DNA from: CAWCGU01 sp963838095
GTDB lineage: Bacteria; Actinomycetota; Thermoleophilia; Solirubrobacterales; 70-9
Assembly (NCBI GenBank): GCA_963838095.1
Contig: CAWIPO010000008.1
Location: 682,001 to 746,000 of the forward strand
Direction of reading: 5' to 3'
DNA length: 64,000 nt
Shown: positions 29,979 to 38,588 of the stretch, piece by piece
Numbering within the stretch: the first letter of the stretch is position 1
Layout: the number at the start of each line of letters is the position of its first letter
The notes under the pieces: generated by a model
Databases searched by the model: none
What the model saw: the letters and a program-made list of their open reading frames with translations, nothing else
Told to the model about the DNA's origin: nothing
Position numbers and translations under genes: made by a program

Positions 29979-31097
29979 TCAGCGACTTCGAGCCGCCGCT
30001 TCCTCGACGATCGCCTCGCAGACGCCCAGCATCTGCACGATCCGCTCGGCCGCGACGCTCTCCTCCGGCGTGTGGTTCGCCTCCGTGCCGTTCGCCAGCA
30101 GGACGCATTCGAGTCCGGCCGCGTACAGCGCGTTCGCGTCGCTGCCCCCTCCCGTCGCAACCTCCCGCGGCTGGAACCCGCGGCGCGCCAGCGCCGCCCG
30201 CGCCAGCTCGACCGCCGTGGAGCCGCTGCGGACCCGGTAACCGCGGAACATCTCGGTCAGCTCCACGTCCACGTCGCAGCCGTGCTCGCTGGCCGCCCAC
30301 GTGCACGCGTCGACCATCGCGCCGATCGTCTCGCCGGCGCGCTGCTCGTCGATGCTGCGTGCCTCGCCGTCGATCCGGCAGCGGCCGGCGACGACGTTCG
30401 ACGCGGTCCCGCCCTCGATCGTCCCCACATTGGCGGTCGTCTCCGGATCGAGCCGCCCCAGCTTCATCGACGCCACCGCAGCGGCGGCCGCGACGATCGC
30501 GCTGCTGCCCGCCTCCGGCTGGATTCCGGCATGCGCCTCGGTGCCCTCGAACTCGGCCGCGAGCCGGTGGTACGTCGGCGCCGCCGTGATGATCTCGCCG
30601 ATCGGGCTCGCGTGATCGATCACGAAGCCGAGGCGTGAGCGCAGCGATCCCAGGTCCAGCTCCTTCGCCCCTCGCAGTCCGTCCTCCTCGGCGACGGTGA
30701 ACACGAGCTCGATGCCGACCGGCGGCCGGGTGGATGCGTACGTTGTGGCAAGCTCCATCAGCACGGTGACGGCCGCCTTGTTGTCGGCCCCGAGGATCGT
30801 GTCGCTGCGGCTCCGGAACACACCGTCCTCGCGCGCCACCTCGATCGGGCCATCGTGGGGAACCGTGTCGAGGTGGGCGCAGAAGAGCACCCATTCGTCG
30901 CGCTCCCCGGGAACCCGGGCGATCAGGTTGCCCGCCCCCGCACGCGCAGGCAGGGCAGCGCCGTCCTCGGCTACCTCCACCCCTAGACCCGCAAGCTCGG
31001 CGGCCACCCCGTCGGCGACCTCGCGCTCCTGCCCGGTAGGACTGGGGATCTCGCACAGCCGCACGAAACGGTCGAGCATGCGCTGTTGATCGGCCAC
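29979..31097 (-). CDS. M20-family metallopeptidase (peptidase T-like)
   Basis: M20 peptidases use two zinc ions to cleave dipeptides or tripeptides or to deacylate amino acids. Metal ligands and catalytic residues are seen in order: H75 and D77 in CAHLDTVP, D105 in LGADNKAAV, E137-E138 in TVAEEDGL, Asp in LGFVIDHAS, and His in GTEANHTPEES near the C terminus. HAGIQPEAGSSAIVAAAAA belongs to the lid domain. Length 372. The sequence is nearer to the PepT group than to DapE. ATG 31097. Confidence 0.88.
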   Translation of the reverse strand: MADQQRMLDRFVRLCEIPSPTGQEREVADGVAAELAGLGVEVAEDGAALPARAGAGNLIARVPGERDEWVLFCAHLDTVPHDGPIEVAREDGVFRSRSDTILGADNKAAVTVLMELATTYASTRPPVGIELVFTVAEEDGLRGAKELDLGSLRSRLGFVIDHASPIGEIITAAPTYHRLAAEFEGTEAHAGIQPEAGSSAIVAAAAAVASMKLGRLDPETTANVGTIEGGTASNVVAGRCRIDGEARSIDEQRAGETIGAMVDACTWAASEHGCDVDVELTEMFRGYRVRSGSTAVELARAALARRGFQPREVATGGGSDANALYAAGLECVLLANGTEANHTPEESVAAERIVQMLGVCEAIVEEAAARSR

Positions 31098-31118
31098 GCT
31101 ATGCGAGAGCGTCGCGGA

Positions 31119-31958
31119 TCAGGAGGCGCTGACCACGTGGACCCGCCCCGAAACGGTTCCCGCGTCGATCAACGGCTGAATCCTCGACTGCACGTCGCCG
31201 CGAATCGACTCCTGCTCGTCCGCATCGAGCCTGTTGATCGCGTCGGCCAGCGGACCGGCGAGCTTCAGCGTGAACTGCCAGTGCTCATCGGCATCTACGT
31301 ACGGCCATGGGACCTCCACCTGCTCGATCTCAGGCTCGCCCCACCCCGCGCCGGAAAGGAGCTCGCGAACGCGGGATTCCTCGCCAAGAGCCATGATCCC
31401 AGGCGCTCCCGGCTCGGGTGGCGGGAGGTGACCGCGTTCGATCAGCACCATCCCCGGGATCGCGGCCCACATGTTCTGGTCCGGTGTGGTCCAGACAGAG
31501 AACGCGAGGCGACCCCCGTCCTTCAGCACTCGCCGAGTCTCGGCAAGCGCCTTGGCCGGATCGGCCATCAGCATGTAGCCCCAGCGGCAGACGACGCGAT
31601 CGATGCTCGAGTCCTCGAGGTCCATGTCCTCCGCATCGAGAACGCGATACTCGGCGTTCTCGAGCCCAAGCTCGCTCCCGACCCCCTTGGCCGCCTCGAC
31701 CATGCCGGCCGCGAAGTCGGTCGAGATCAGCTTTCCCTCCGGCCCGATCCGCTGAGCAGCGATGAACCCGGTGTCTCCCGTGCCGGCCGCGATGTCGAGC
31801 ACCGTGTCCCCGGGTTGGGGGTCGGCTCGGTCGACGATGAGCTGACCGACGTGCCCCGTCGCCCCCCAGATCCATTCGCGCTCGCTGTCCCAGTTGGCAG
31901 CGATCTTGTTCCAGTTCGCCAGGCTCGCCTTGCGGTACTCGTCGAGGTCGATCGGCAT
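31119..31958 (-). CDS. Class I SAM-dependent methyltransferase (UbiE-like fold)
   Basis: The 279-residue protein has the class I methyltransferase motifs: DTVLDIAAGTGDTGFIAAQRIG (motif I), LISTDFAAGMVEAA, YRVLDAEDMDLEDSSIDRVVCRWGYMLMADPAKALAETRRVLKDGGRLAFSVW. This resembles UbiE/MenG or phospholipid-type methyltransferases, but the surrounding genes do not point to quinone synthesis. I chose ATG 31958 (MPIDLDEYRKASLANW) over the upstream start at 32018, whose extra residues are basic and low-complexity. Substrate unknown. Confidence 0.82.
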   Translation of the reverse strand: MPIDLDEYRKASLANWNKIAANWDSEREWIWGATGHVGQLIVDRADPQPGDTVLDIAAGTGDTGFIAAQRIGPEGKLISTDFAAGMVEAAKGVGSELGLENAEYRVLDAEDMDLEDSSIDRVVCRWGYMLMADPAKALAETRRVLKDGGRLAFSVWTTPDQNMWAAIPGMVLIERGHLPPPEPGAPGIMALGEESRVRELLSGAGWGEPEIEQVEVPWPYVDADEHWQFTLKLAGPLADAINRLDADEQESIRGDVQSRIQPLIDAGTVSGRVHVVSAS

Positions 31959-32075
31959 GGCGCGGATCCTATGCGTTCGATCCGCGAGGCGCAACGCCCC
32001 CGATTTCCCCTTGACCACGCCGCGGTTCGGGAGTAGGTTGACGGGGCGGGTGAGCTACGGAACGGAGGTAACCGA

Positions 32076-32702
32076 ATGTCAGATTGGCGAATGAAGGGGC
32101 AGTATCTGAAGAACTGCAACTGCGTCCCGAGTTGCCCGTGCGACACCTTCGGCTACCCGGCGCCGAACGACAACTGCGAAGGGGTCGTCGGGATGAACAT
32201 CCAGGAGGGCGATTTCGATGGGACCGACCTGTCCGGGCTGAAATGGGTCGTAACCGTGTACTGGCCGAAGGCGCTTCACGACGGCGACGGAACGATCGAG
32301 GTATTCATCGACGAGAACGCCGACGAGACCCAGCGAGAGGCGCTGGGGCAGATCCTGAGCGGGCAGGCGGGTGGGCCGCTGTTCGAGATCCTCTCCGAGA
32401 TCGTGACGACCGTCCACGGCCCGCATTTCGTCCCGATCGACTTCGAGTTCGACAAGTCCGCCCGCAAGGCGCGAGTGGCGGCTGGAACAGTTGAGACGAG
32501 CACCGAGCCGCTGATGATTCCGGCGACGGACGAGGAGCAGCAGGTGGTGGTGCAGATGCCGAACGGATTCGAGTACAAGGAGATGGACGTCGCTCAAACC
32601 GGCGTCCTGAAGTCGACCGGCGAGATCAAGTTCGACTGGAAGGGAACGCACAGCTCGCTGGCAGAGCTGGAGCACACGCCGGAAGGCGTGGCGGTCGCGT
32701 AG
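32076..32702 (+). CDS. DUF1326 protein (first of three)
   Basis: DUF1326 proteins have no known activity. This one has 208 residues and a clear ribosome binding site (GGAGGTAACC). The N terminus holds the cysteine signature C14-N-C16-VPS-C20-P-C22, followed by C34 (DNCEG). GTDLSGLKWVVTVYWPKALHDGDG and ETQREALGQILSGQAGGPLFEILSEIV are the family core. The Cys motif suggests metal binding or thiol chemistry. No signal peptide is visible. It stands directly upstream of the DUF2182 membrane protein on the same strand, spaced by 46 bases, and is likely in the same functional unit. Confidence 0.88.
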   Translation: MSDWRMKGQYLKNCNCVPSCPCDTFGYPAPNDNCEGVVGMNIQEGDFDGTDLSGLKWVVTVYWPKALHDGDGTIEVFIDENADETQREALGQILSGQAGGPLFEILSEIVTTVHGPHFVPIDFEFDKSARKARVAAGTVETSTEPLMIPATDEEQQVVVQMPNGFEYKEMDVAQTGVLKSTGEIKFDWKGTHSSLAELEHTPEGVAVA

Positions 32703-32732
32703 GGCGGCCAACAGCCGAACTCGCGCCTGATC

Positions 32733-32738
32733 GATAAT
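32733..32738 (+). promoter_or_regulatory. -10 box for the DUF2182 gene
   Basis: GATAAT lies 10 bases before ATG 32749, giving a short or absent leader. It suggests that the DUF2182 gene can be transcribed separately from the DUF1326 gene in front of it. Confidence 0.4.
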
Positions 32739-32748
32739 CGGGTAGACG

Positions 32749-33714
32749 ATGGAGTCCGCAGCCCTCCGCCGGCCGCCCGCGCTGCCCCAACTGATCGTCG
32801 CGGGGCTGATCGCCCTGCTGTTGGTCCTCGCCCTCGTCGGCTGGGTCGTCACCGACGAACGCATGCGAGGCATGGACGCCGGCCCCGGAACGGACCTCGG
32901 GACGCTCGGGTTCTACGTCACTGCCTGGGTGGTGATGATGGCCGCGATGATGTTCCCGTCGATCTGGCCGATGGTGCTGATGTACCGACGAATCCAGATA
33001 TCAAAGCGGGAACGGGGCAAAGATGCGCCCGCCGGCGCCACCGCGGTCTTCGTCGCCGGCTACCTACTGACCTGGACTGGAGCGGGGCTCGTGTTTTATG
33101 CGCTGCTCGAGCTCGGGGCTGCGCTGTTGCCCGAGTTTCTCGCCTGGGACAACGCCGGCCCGTACGTGGCCGGCGGAGTACTCGTCGCCGCTGCCGTCTA
33201 CCAGCTCACCCCGTTGAAGGACGTCTGCCTGAGCAAATGCCGTGACCCGCTGAGCTTCGTGCTCACGTCCTGGCGATCGGGTCGCACGGGCGCGCTTCGG
33301 ATGGGCATTGAGCACGGCGCCTACTGCGTGGGCTGCTGCTGGGCGCTGATGGCGACCCTGTTCGCGCTTGGGGTGATGAGCCTTGGATGGATGCTTTTCA
33401 TCGCTGCGCTGATCGCGATCGAGAAGCTGCTGCCTTCCAAGCGGCTGGCGAACCGCGGAATCGCGGTTACGCTGGTGGTGCTGGGCCTCGCGGTCGCATT
33501 CGTCCCCGAGGATGTGCCGGGTCTGACCGAACCCGGGTCGGCGGAGGCAACGGAGGCGATGGAATCGATGGGGATGGAGGCTCCCGCGACGGAATCCGGC
33601 GACGAGGCCTCAGGCGAATCGATGGGGACCATGGAGCCAGAACAGCCTGGCTCGATGGGCGGGCAGGGCGACTCGATGGGTAAGCAGCCGGGATCGATGG
33701 AGGGCGACCGCTAG
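32749..33714 (+). CDS. DUF2182 predicted metal-binding membrane protein, Met-rich tail
   Basis: A polytopic membrane protein with about six helices (near 14-33, 52-70, 98-118, 136-152, 200-224, 236-252). Family motifs are C160-LSK-C164 before RDP, and H189 with YC193-VG-C196-C197-W. It also has a Met-dense helix (AWVVMMAAMMFPSIWPM). The C-terminal 60 residues form a disordered tail with eight methionines between 271 and 317 (for example MESMGMEAP, MGTMEP, GSMEGD). Cys, His and Met clusters are consistent with soft-metal, for example copper, handling. That is inference; DUF2182 has no established function that I know of. Confidence 0.85.
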   Translation: MESAALRRPPALPQLIVAGLIALLLVLALVGWVVTDERMRGMDAGPGTDLGTLGFYVTAWVVMMAAMMFPSIWPMVLMYRRIQISKRERGKDAPAGATAVFVAGYLLTWTGAGLVFYALLELGAALLPEFLAWDNAGPYVAGGVLVAAAVYQLTPLKDVCLSKCRDPLSFVLTSWRSGRTGALRMGIEHGAYCVGCCWALMATLFALGVMSLGWMLFIAALIAIEKLLPSKRLANRGIAVTLVVLGLAVAFVPEDVPGLTEPGSAEATEAMESMGMEAPATESGDEASGESMGTMEPEQPGSMGGQGDSMGKQPGSMEGDR

Positions 33715-33721
33715 GAGCGGC

Positions 33722-34366
33722 TCAGAACGTGTCCTCGCTCGACCACTCGAACGGTATGTGCTTGGCCGAGCGGCCGGAACGCTCCCAGCTCATGCCAAAG
33801 GCGTCGACCTTGTCCACGGTGGTCACGCCGTAAGTCGCCGGACCCTGGCCGGGGCCAACCTCGCTACCGGGCGGGTTCAAGACCGCCATCCGCTCTCCCG
33901 GCGTGCTGGTCGGTCCGGTGAGAAGGTTCGCGCCTCCCTCGGCCTTGCCGTCCACCTTCAGGCGCCATGAGCTGAGGTCGTCGTCGATTTCCAACTCGAT
34001 CGGCGCGAACTCGAGCCCGAGCATCTCGCCGAGCAGATTCTCCGCGAACATCTGCGGCCACCCGCCCGCCTGTCCGCCGAAGATTGTCTGCAGGGCCTCG
34101 CGCTGGCCATCGTCGGCGCTCTCGTCGACGATCATGCCCATGTCGGCCCGGACGTCCGGGTCCCAGGCATTCCCTTCGAAGGTGGCGATGCCGACGAGGT
34201 TCAACCCGCTCAGATCGGTGTCGCCGTAGCGACCATCGCGAATCCTGTACCCGATGATCCCCTGGCAGTCACCCTCGGTCGGTGGCTGGCCAAACGTGCA
34301 GGGGCACGGGACCGCGCACTTGCAGAAATCGACGAAGTCGCCGACGAGTCGCCATCGCTCAGCCAT
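33722..34366 (-). CDS. DUF1326 protein (second of three)
   Basis: A 214-residue DUF1326 paralogue on the opposite strand, convergent with the DUF2182 gene. Its Cys signature is C15-K-C17-AVP-C21-P-C23, with C34 in EGDCQG. Core sequence GDTDLSGLNLVGIATFEGNAW and DDGQREALQTIFGGQAGGWPQMF parallels the other two copies. The ATG at 34366 (MAERWRLVGD) is preferred, as GGGAGG precedes it at a good distance. Upstream frame to 34492 does not look conserved. Confidence 0.86.
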   Translation of the reverse strand: MAERWRLVGDFVDFCKCAVPCPCTFGQPPTEGDCQGIIGYRIRDGRYGDTDLSGLNLVGIATFEGNAWDPDVRADMGMIVDESADDGQREALQTIFGGQAGGWPQMFAENLLGEMLGLEFAPIELEIDDDLSSWRLKVDGKAEGGANLLTGPTSTPGERMAVLNPPGSEVGPGQGPATYGVTTVDKVDAFGMSWERSGRSAKHIPFEWSSEDTF

Positions 34367-34469
34367 CCAGCCTCCCATCGCTTGATGTAAGCGGTCGGAC
34401 AATTCTACGCATGACTTGTCGGCGTGAGAGACTGCCGCACGAAGGCCAACCCAATTGAAGGAGCGTTCG

Positions 34470-35072
34470 ATGGCGTACAAGCTGGAGGGCAACTACTTCG
34501 AGAACTGCAGCTGCGATGTCGCCTGCCCCTGCGGGGTCAGCAACCTCACCCTTCCGGCGACGTATGAGCGCTGCAACTTCCTGATGGCCTTCAAGGTCGC
34601 CGACGGCGACGTGGACGGGGTCGACGTCAGCGGCAAGACCGTGGCGGTATTCGGCGACACGCCGGCGATGATGGTCGAAGGCCAGTGGCGGGTGGGGTTG
34701 GTGATCGAGGAGGACACCTCAGAAGAGCAGCGCCAGGCGCTCGCCTCCGTGTTCTCTGGCGAGCAGGGCGGGCCGCCAGAGATCATCGCCGGACTGCTGG
34801 GCGAGCTGCTCGGCGTCGAGTACGCCCCGATCGAGATCAGTGAGGAAGGACGAACGCACAGTCTCAAGATCGGCGATGCGGTCGATCTCGAGGTCGAAGA
34901 CTTCGCCGCGGCCGAGGAGGGCGAGGTGATGACCCTGCACGGCATCGGGCATCCGGCCAATTCCGTGCTCGCGCTCGCCAAGGCGACGCGCTCGAAGATC
35001 AACCTGTTCGGGTTCGAGCTCGAGCTGGAGGGCCGCAACGGCCACTCGGCGCCGTTCTCCTGGGCGGGGTAG
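34470..35072 (+). CDS. DUF1326 protein (third of three)
   Basis: A 200-residue DUF1326 paralogue. Cys signature C13-S-C15-DVA-C19-P-C21, with C35 in YERCNF. Further shared segments are VDGVDVSGKTVAVFGDTPAMM, SEEQRQALASVFSGEQGGPPEIIAG and FELELEGRNGHSAPFSWAG. ATG 34470 is supported by AAGGAG. It diverges from the second copy, so their promoters share the 103-base gap 34367-34469. It ends base-to-base with pyrG on the other strand. Confidence 0.86.
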   Translation: MAYKLEGNYFENCSCDVACPCGVSNLTLPATYERCNFLMAFKVADGDVDGVDVSGKTVAVFGDTPAMMVEGQWRVGLVIEEDTSEEQRQALASVFSGEQGGPPEIIAGLLGELLGVEYAPIEISEEGRTHSLKIGDAVDLEVEDFAAAEEGEVMTLHGIGHPANSVLALAKATRSKINLFGFELELEGRNGHSAPFSWAG

Positions 35073-36770
35073 TCAGCCGGAGCGCCGAACGCGGATCTCG
35101 CCGGCCTCGGAGTCCGGCGACGGCTCCTGCTGCTCCGCCTCAACCTCAGCGGGCTCTCGCCCCGCGGAGCGCTTTGCCGCTGCGCCCACGAACTCCCGGA
35201 ACAGCGGCTCGGGGCGGTTCGGGCGCGACTTGAACTCAGGGTGGAATTGGGAGGCGACGAAGAAGGGGTGGCCGGGCAGCTCGATCACTTCGACCAGGCG
35301 CTCGTCGGGTGAGGTGCCGCTGGCGACGAGACCCTCATCCTCGAGCCGGCGCCGAAGCATGTTGTTGACCTCGTAGCGGTGACGGTGGCGCTGGTAGATG
35401 ACGGCCTCGCCGGCGTAGATCTCGCGAGCCCTTGTGTCGTCGTGCAGCTTCACGGGGTCGGCCCCGAGTCGCATCGTCCCACCCATCTCGGTGACCTCCT
35501 TCTGCTCCGGGAGCAGATCGATCACGGGATATGGCGTCTCGGGGTCGAACTCGGCCGAGTTGGCGCCGGCCATACCGGCCTTATGGCGGGCGAAGTCGAC
35601 GACGGCGATCTGCATCCCAAGGCAGATGCCCAGGAACGGGATCTCGTTCTCGCGGGCGATTTGAGATGCGCGGACCTTGCCCTCGATCCCGCGCTCGCCG
35701 AAGCCTCCCGGGATCAGGATCCCGTCGGAATCGAGCAGCGCGGCCTCGTCGAGGTTCTCGGAGTCGAGCAGGTCGACCTTCACGTTCACGCCGTGGTGGT
35801 AACCGCCATGGCTGAGCGCCTCGATCACCGACTTGTAGGCGTCGGCCAGCCCGACGTACTTGCCGACCAGCGAGATCCGCACCTCGCCGGTGGCGTCGTC
35901 GGCGCGCCGAACCAGCTCCTCCCAGTCCGAGAGGTCCGGCTTGTCGGCCTCGATCCCGAAATGGTCGAGCACCAGGTCGTCCGCGCCCTCGGCACGAAAG
36001 ACCAGCGGCACCTTGTAGATGTTGTCCACGTCGCGGGCGGAGAGCACGGCCTCCACTGGGATCGAGGCGAACAGCGCGATCTTGCTCCGGATGTCGCGGT
36101 CGAGCCCCTGCTCGGAGCGGCAGACCACCACGTGCGGCTGGATCCCGATCCGCCGCAGCTCGTTGACCGAGTGCTGCGTCGGCTTCGTCTTCATCTCACC
36201 GGCGTGTCCAACGTAGGGGACGAGCGTCAGGTGCATGAACATGCACCGCTTCGGCCCGAGGTCGACGTAGAGCTGGCGGATCGCCTCCAGGAACGGGAGC
36301 GACTCGATGTCCCCGACGGTGCCGCCGATCTCGGTGAGCACGAAGTCGACCGCCTGCGACTCGGACACGATCAGAATCCGCTGCTTGATCTCGTCGGTGA
36401 TGTGGGGGATCACCTGCACGGTGGCACCGAGGTAGTCGCCGCGGCGCTCGCGGCGGATGACGTTGTTGTAGACGGCGCCCGCCGTGACGTTGGAGGCCCG
36501 CGAGGTGTTCTCGTCGGTGAAGCGCTCGTAGTGGCCCAGGTCGAGGTCTGTCTCGGCCCCGTCCTCGGTCACGAACACCTCGCCGTGCTGGAACGGGCTC
36601 ATCGTTCCCGGGTCGACGTTGATGTATGGATCGAACTTCTGCAGCGCGACGCGGAAGCCGCGTGAGACCAGGAGGCGGCCGATCGAGGCGGCGGCGATGC
36701 CCTTCCCGAGGGACGAAACGACCCCGCCTGTGACGAAGATGAAGCGTGTGGAGCCGGTGTCGTTCCTCAT
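35073..36770 (-). CDS. pyrG: CTP synthase
   Basis: CTP synthase makes CTP from UTP using ATP and glutamine. The amidoligase domain (about 1-275) opens with RFIFVTGGVVSSLGKGIAAASIG and has PYINVDPGTMSPFQHGEVFVT and EIGGTVGDIESLPF. The glutaminase domain (about 295-535) has GGFGERGIEGK, the nucleophile in FLGICLGMQ, and FHPEFKSRP. A 30-residue acidic tail follows (EPAEVEAEQQEPSPDSEAGE), which is family-variable. ATG 36770 gives 565 residues. Confidence 0.97.
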   Translation of the reverse strand: MRNDTGSTRFIFVTGGVVSSLGKGIAAASIGRLLVSRGFRVALQKFDPYINVDPGTMSPFQHGEVFVTEDGAETDLDLGHYERFTDENTSRASNVTAGAVYNNVIRRERRGDYLGATVQVIPHITDEIKQRILIVSESQAVDFVLTEIGGTVGDIESLPFLEAIRQLYVDLGPKRCMFMHLTLVPYVGHAGEMKTKPTQHSVNELRRIGIQPHVVVCRSEQGLDRDIRSKIALFASIPVEAVLSARDVDNIYKVPLVFRAEGADDLVLDHFGIEADKPDLSDWEELVRRADDATGEVRISLVGKYVGLADAYKSVIEALSHGGYHHGVNVKVDLLDSENLDEAALLDSDGILIPGGFGERGIEGKVRASQIARENEIPFLGICLGMQIAVVDFARHKAGMAGANSAEFDPETPYPVIDLLPEQKEVTEMGGTMRLGADPVKLHDDTRAREIYAGEAVIYQRHRHRYEVNNMLRRRLEDEGLVASGTSPDERLVEVIELPGHPFFVASQFHPEFKSRPNRPEPLFREFVGAAAKRSAGREPAEVEAEQQEPSPDSEAGEIRVRRSG

Positions 36771-36786
36771 CTGGTGACGGGAACCG

Positions 36787-36792
36787 AGTCTA
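36787..36792 (-). promoter_or_regulatory. Possible -10 box for pyrG
   Basis: On the minus strand TAGACT lies 16 bases before ATG 36770, within the 80-base recN-pyrG gap. Confidence 0.3.
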
Positions 36793-36850
36793 GTGCGCCG
36801 GGAAGCGGAAAACGGGTGACGTTTCCCCGAGGAAGCGGGACTTACCCGGC

Positions 36851-38536
36851 TCACGCAGCCCGGAGCAGCTCGCGCGCGTGGCGGGTGGCGGCTTCGTCGT
36901 TGTGACCGCCGCCGAGCATCCGCCGGATCTCGGCCACCAGCTCCTCGCCGTCGACTCGCGTCACTTCGGCGATGGTGGCGTCCCCGGCCATGTGCTTGGT
37001 GACGCGGAAGTGGACGTCGGCAACGGCCGCGATCTGGGGTAGGTGGGTGATGCACAGGACCTGGTTCCCGCCCTCACTCGCGAGCGCGCTGAGCCTCTCG
37101 CCCACCGCTTTCGCGGTACCGCCGCCGATTCCCGCATCGATCTCGTCGAAGACGACGGTGCGACCTCCGCCGGCCATCCCCAATCCACTCAGCGCCAGCA
37201 TCAACCGCGACAGCTCGCCGCCCGATGCGACGTCGCGCAGCGCACCGGCGGGCATTCCGGGGTTGGTTGAGACCACCAGCTCGATCGTCTCCATGCCAGA
37301 GCTGCCGAAACCGTCGGGGTGCGGCTCCAGCAGCACCTCGAGCGTCGCTCCGTCCATCGCAAGCTGACCGAGCTCGGCACCGACGCCCTCGACGAAGGGC
37401 TGGACGGCCGCCCGGCGCATCTCGCTCAGCGCTGCTCCCAGCTCCGAGCGTCGGGTCGTCGCCTCCTGGAGTGTCCGCGTGAGCTGCTCGCCGAGCTCCT
37501 CGGCGCCGGCCAGACGCGCGATCTCCGCACGGCAGTTCTCGGCGTGAGAGCCCACGGCTTCGATCGATCCGCCGTGCTTTCGCTTCAGGCGCTCGATCAG
37601 CTCGAGGCGCTCCTCGACCGCCTGAAGCTGCTGGGGGTCGGCCTCGGCGGCGTCAAGCGAGCCCCGCAGCTCCCCGGCCACATCGCTCGAATCGACGCAG
37701 AGCGCCGCCACTCGCTCCGCCAGCTCGTCGAGGCGCGAGTCGACGCCCGCCACCTGTGACAGCGCGGCCTCGGCGTGGGCGAGGAGCGTCGTCGCGCCCC
37801 CGTCCTCCTCGTCCCCGGCGATGGCTGCAAGCGCGCGGCCGGCGGCTTCGCGCAGGGCCTCGGCATGGCGAAGCCGCGAACGCTCGCGCTCGAGCTCCTG
37901 GTCCTCGTCTGGGAGCAGCGCGGCCGCCTCGATCTCGCCGAGCTCGTACCGCAGCAAGTCGAAATCGCGCGCCCGGGCGCCGTCGCGCTCGCTCAGCTCC
38001 TCGAGCTCGCGCGCAAGTCGTCGCACCTCGGAGTGAGCCGAGCGGTAGCGAGAGCGCAGCTCGATCAGCGCAGCCCCCGCGAACCCGTCCAGGACCTCGG
38101 CCTGCGCCGCGGCCAGGGTGAGGCGGCGGTGCTCGTGCTGGCCGTAGAAATCCAGCAGCCGAGCGCTCAGCAGGCGCAGCTCCGCGGCCGATGCCGAGCG
38201 GCCCGCGATGAAGGCGCTGGTGCGCCCCGATGCGCCCACCCGGCGGCCGAGGACGACCTCTTCGACGTCCTCGGGAAGCCGCCCGGCGATCTGCTCCAGC
38301 TCGGGATCGTCGAGCAGGCCGTTCGGCAACTCGAACACGCCTTCGACGTAGGCCTCGCCGGCGCCCGGCCGGACGACCTGGGGTCGGGCGCGACCGCCCA
38401 TCAGGAGGTCGAGCGAATGCGCGAGCACCGTTTTTCCGGCCCCCGTCTCCCCGGTGATCGCGTTCAGGCGCGGCCCGAAGCGCAGCTCCGCGCGCTCGAT
38501 CACGAGCAGGTTCTCGATTCGCAGCTCCAGCAGCAT
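36851..38536 (-). CDS. recN: DNA repair protein RecN
   Basis: RecN is an SMC-like ATPase acting at double-strand breaks. The Walker A motif is AITGETGAGKTVLAHSL near residue 30; the ABC signature region is ASGGELSRLMLALS; Walker B is TVVFDEIDAGIGGGTA; the switch His is in CITHLPQIA. The long middle part (about 150-380) is coiled coil rich in Glu, Arg, Leu. At 561 residues it is complete. It sits downstream of nadK (separated by an MFS gene), matching the common tlyA-nadK-recN order. Confidence 0.95.
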   Translation of the reverse strand: MLLELRIENLLVIERAELRFGPRLNAITGETGAGKTVLAHSLDLLMGGRARPQVVRPGAGEAYVEGVFELPNGLLDDPELEQIAGRLPEDVEEVVLGRRVGASGRTSAFIAGRSASAAELRLLSARLLDFYGQHEHRRLTLAAAQAEVLDGFAGAALIELRSRYRSAHSEVRRLARELEELSERDGARARDFDLLRYELGEIEAAALLPDEDQELERERSRLRHAEALREAAGRALAAIAGDEEDGGATTLLAHAEAALSQVAGVDSRLDELAERVAALCVDSSDVAGELRGSLDAAEADPQQLQAVEERLELIERLKRKHGGSIEAVGSHAENCRAEIARLAGAEELGEQLTRTLQEATTRRSELGAALSEMRRAAVQPFVEGVGAELGQLAMDGATLEVLLEPHPDGFGSSGMETIELVVSTNPGMPAGALRDVASGGELSRLMLALSGLGMAGGGRTVVFDEIDAGIGGGTAKAVGERLSALASEGGNQVLCITHLPQIAAVADVHFRVTKHMAGDATIAEVTRVDGEELVAEIRRMLGGGHNDEAATRHARELLRAA

Positions 38537-38588
38537 GCCCTGGTTGTAGCGACGGCTGCCGACGGATTCGGGTGTTGGTGGCTGGTCG

